DNA from: Acanthochlamys bracteata
Taxonomy: Eukaryota > Streptophyta > Magnoliopsida > Pandanales > Velloziaceae
Assembly (NCBI GenBank): GCA_019914995.1
Contig: CM034133.1
Span: forward strand, 4,836,001-4,900,000
DNA: 64,000 nucleotides
Direction: 5' to 3'
A program made the translations under genes and the position numbers. Below, one piece after another: positions 63,011 through 64,000 of the stretch. Below the pieces are notes generated by a model, which searched no databases, was not told where the DNA came from, and saw only the letters and a program-made list of their open reading frames with translations. The stretch's first letter is position 1. Every line of letters starts with the position of its first letter.

Positions 63011-63194
63011 CCTCCACAAGCAATTCCTGGACAACAACCACCCCCATCGGAAATTCTAATGGAGGAAGCATATCGGCCAACGGATCCATTACCGGAAATG
63101 CTTAGAATTGCATCAAGATCGGATTGGATTCAGTTCCATTCCTCGAGAAGGGGAATAGGGAACCAATCAAATCTAGGACCATACATCACATCAG
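63011..63194 (+). other. Coding-like fragment of unknown origin
   Basis: The plus strand reads an open, low-bias stretch beginning PPQAIPGQQPPPSEILMEE and continuing through AYRPTDPLPEMLRIASRSDW. It lies between the truncated gypsy gag and the LTR-like repeats. I recognise no family. It could be the edge of another retroelement or a host exon fragment. Confidence 0.3.
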
Positions 63195-64000
63195 CATCAC
63201 ATCAAAGCACTGTTGATGCATTTCTCATCACATGGGCTTGAAGGGACGTTTCGTCTTTTAGCACTGATGTAACCATGTAATAGTAAAGTGATAAGATTCC
63301 CTTACATTATTATACCTGGCCACTATTTACATCTCGGCCACTAGTTAGTAGAGTCTTATCAGGGACGCTACAGCGTTCCTTTATAACTCTATAAATAGAG
63401 GGCGCTCTCCTCTATTGAGGATCATCCTCAATTTAAATAAACGAAGATCTTCCATTAAATCCACTTGAGCTCTTGCTGTGTTCTTAAGCTTCCCTTTTAG
63501 TTTCTTTCTTTTTTCCGCCATATTATACAATCTGGTATCGGAGCCTTGGTGCGTGGAGCCCTTCCTCTCACTAGGTTTTATTCTTTGCTCGCTCTGATAC
63601 CAGGACCTAAATATCACATCAAAGGACTGCTGAGAGATTCCTTCTTATCACAAATAGCAGTAACAACACATGACCACTGTGTATCGAGACGAGATGTTTT
63701 ATCTTGTAGCCATTGTTGTAATAATATAGTGATAAAATTTGCTTGTATTATTGTATCTGGCCACTATGTATCGGGGGTCACGTAGATTAGTAGAGTCTTG
63801 TCATTAGTTAGTGGTGTCTCATCATTGTACTATGCCCACATGCATATGTCGGCCACTAGCACAAGATGAGGCTTATGGGATACGCCACTACGATCCCTTG
63901 TAAATATTATAAATATAGGGCTTCCCCTCCTTGGATGAGGCACTCCCTCATACCACTTGTGAATAAACCAAAAGCTTTGGTTCATATCTCTGATCTCCCT
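63195..64000 (+). mobile_element. Pair of LTR-like direct repeats with tiny interior (TRIM-like), fossil
   Basis: Two related blocks (about 63195-63529 and from about 63612 to beyond the window) share ATCACATCAAAG.ACTG near the start, TGGCCACTAT, TAGTAGAGTCTT and a TATA-like CTATAAATAGAGGGC / TATAAATATAGGGC followed by GAGG and CCTC stretches. The first ends TTATACA and is followed at 63533 by TGGTATCGGAGCC, a Met-tRNA-type primer site. Less than 100 bp separates it from the second. That arrangement fits a terminal-repeat retrotransposon in miniature, or a partly deleted element. The repeats have diverged clearly, so it is old. Confidence 0.6.

Overview
The window looks like nuclear DNA of a eudicot plant. 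It is strongly AT-rich, has intron-containing genes with plant-type splice sites, shows plant-specific protein families (a GATL glycosyltransferase, an apyrase of the APY7 type, a proline-rich wall protein), and is heavily loaded with nested LTR-retrotransposon fossils and small inverted-repeat elements. The species cannot be named from the sequence alone. I estimate that only about 5 kb of the 64 kb codes for host protein.

Layout. 1-7.8 kb: a Ty1/copia element on the minus strand, with its long LTR at 1732-3228, is inserted into the gag region of an older plus-strand Ty3/gypsy element. 7.8-14.6 kb: gene-poor DNA with a hAT-type non-autonomous element that has a perfect 8-bp target duplication (9548-10211), two Tourist-like MITEs (10494-10789 and 12052-12278) and several looser AT-rich relatives. 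14.7-16.4 kb: an intact single-exon GATL gene on the minus strand with a long pyrimidine-rich leader. 16.4-24.1 kb: intergenic DNA with MITE-like blocks, a palindromic trinucleotide microsatellite and an internally repetitive block at 20.5-21.2 kb. 24161-24577: a small conserved plant gene of unknown function. 25.0-29.0 kb: a larger hAT-like relative (24995-26202), a MITE copy and a further related element. 29.4-33.4 kb: an unusual minus-strand LTR-type fossil with several ORFs I cannot assign. 34.0-38.1 kb: a two-exon apyrase gene, with a Tourist-like MITE about 0.5 kb beyond its stop codon. 39.1-46.8 kb: a degraded plus-strand copia element with both short LTRs, its gag split by a 2.5-kb non-LTR insertion. 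48.5-49.1 kb: a secreted, probably GPI-anchored proline-rich protein on the minus strand. 49.4-53.3 kb: a MITE and a CACTA-like region that contains a foldback element bounded on both sides by TA microsatellite. 53.8-58.7 kb: a copia fragment, an internally deleted LTR element and a solo-LTR-like block. 58.9-64 kb: a second gypsy fossil, related to the first but on the opposite strand, followed by a pair of LTR-like direct repeats separated by less than 100 bp (a TRIM-like arrangement).

The host genes do not form an operon or an obvious pathway cluster. GATL (pectin or xylan synthesis in the Golgi), the apyrase (nucleotide hydrolysis in the endomembrane system) and the proline-rich protein (cell surface) all work in the secretory or wall compartment, but this is probably coincidental. 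I found no convincing tRNA, rRNA or other RNA genes and no CRISPR arrays. The most interesting observations are the TA-flanked foldback element, the hAT family with GGGTCAA-type subterminal motifs, the set of MITEs with clear target duplications, and the unassigned ORFs at 29.4-33.4 kb.
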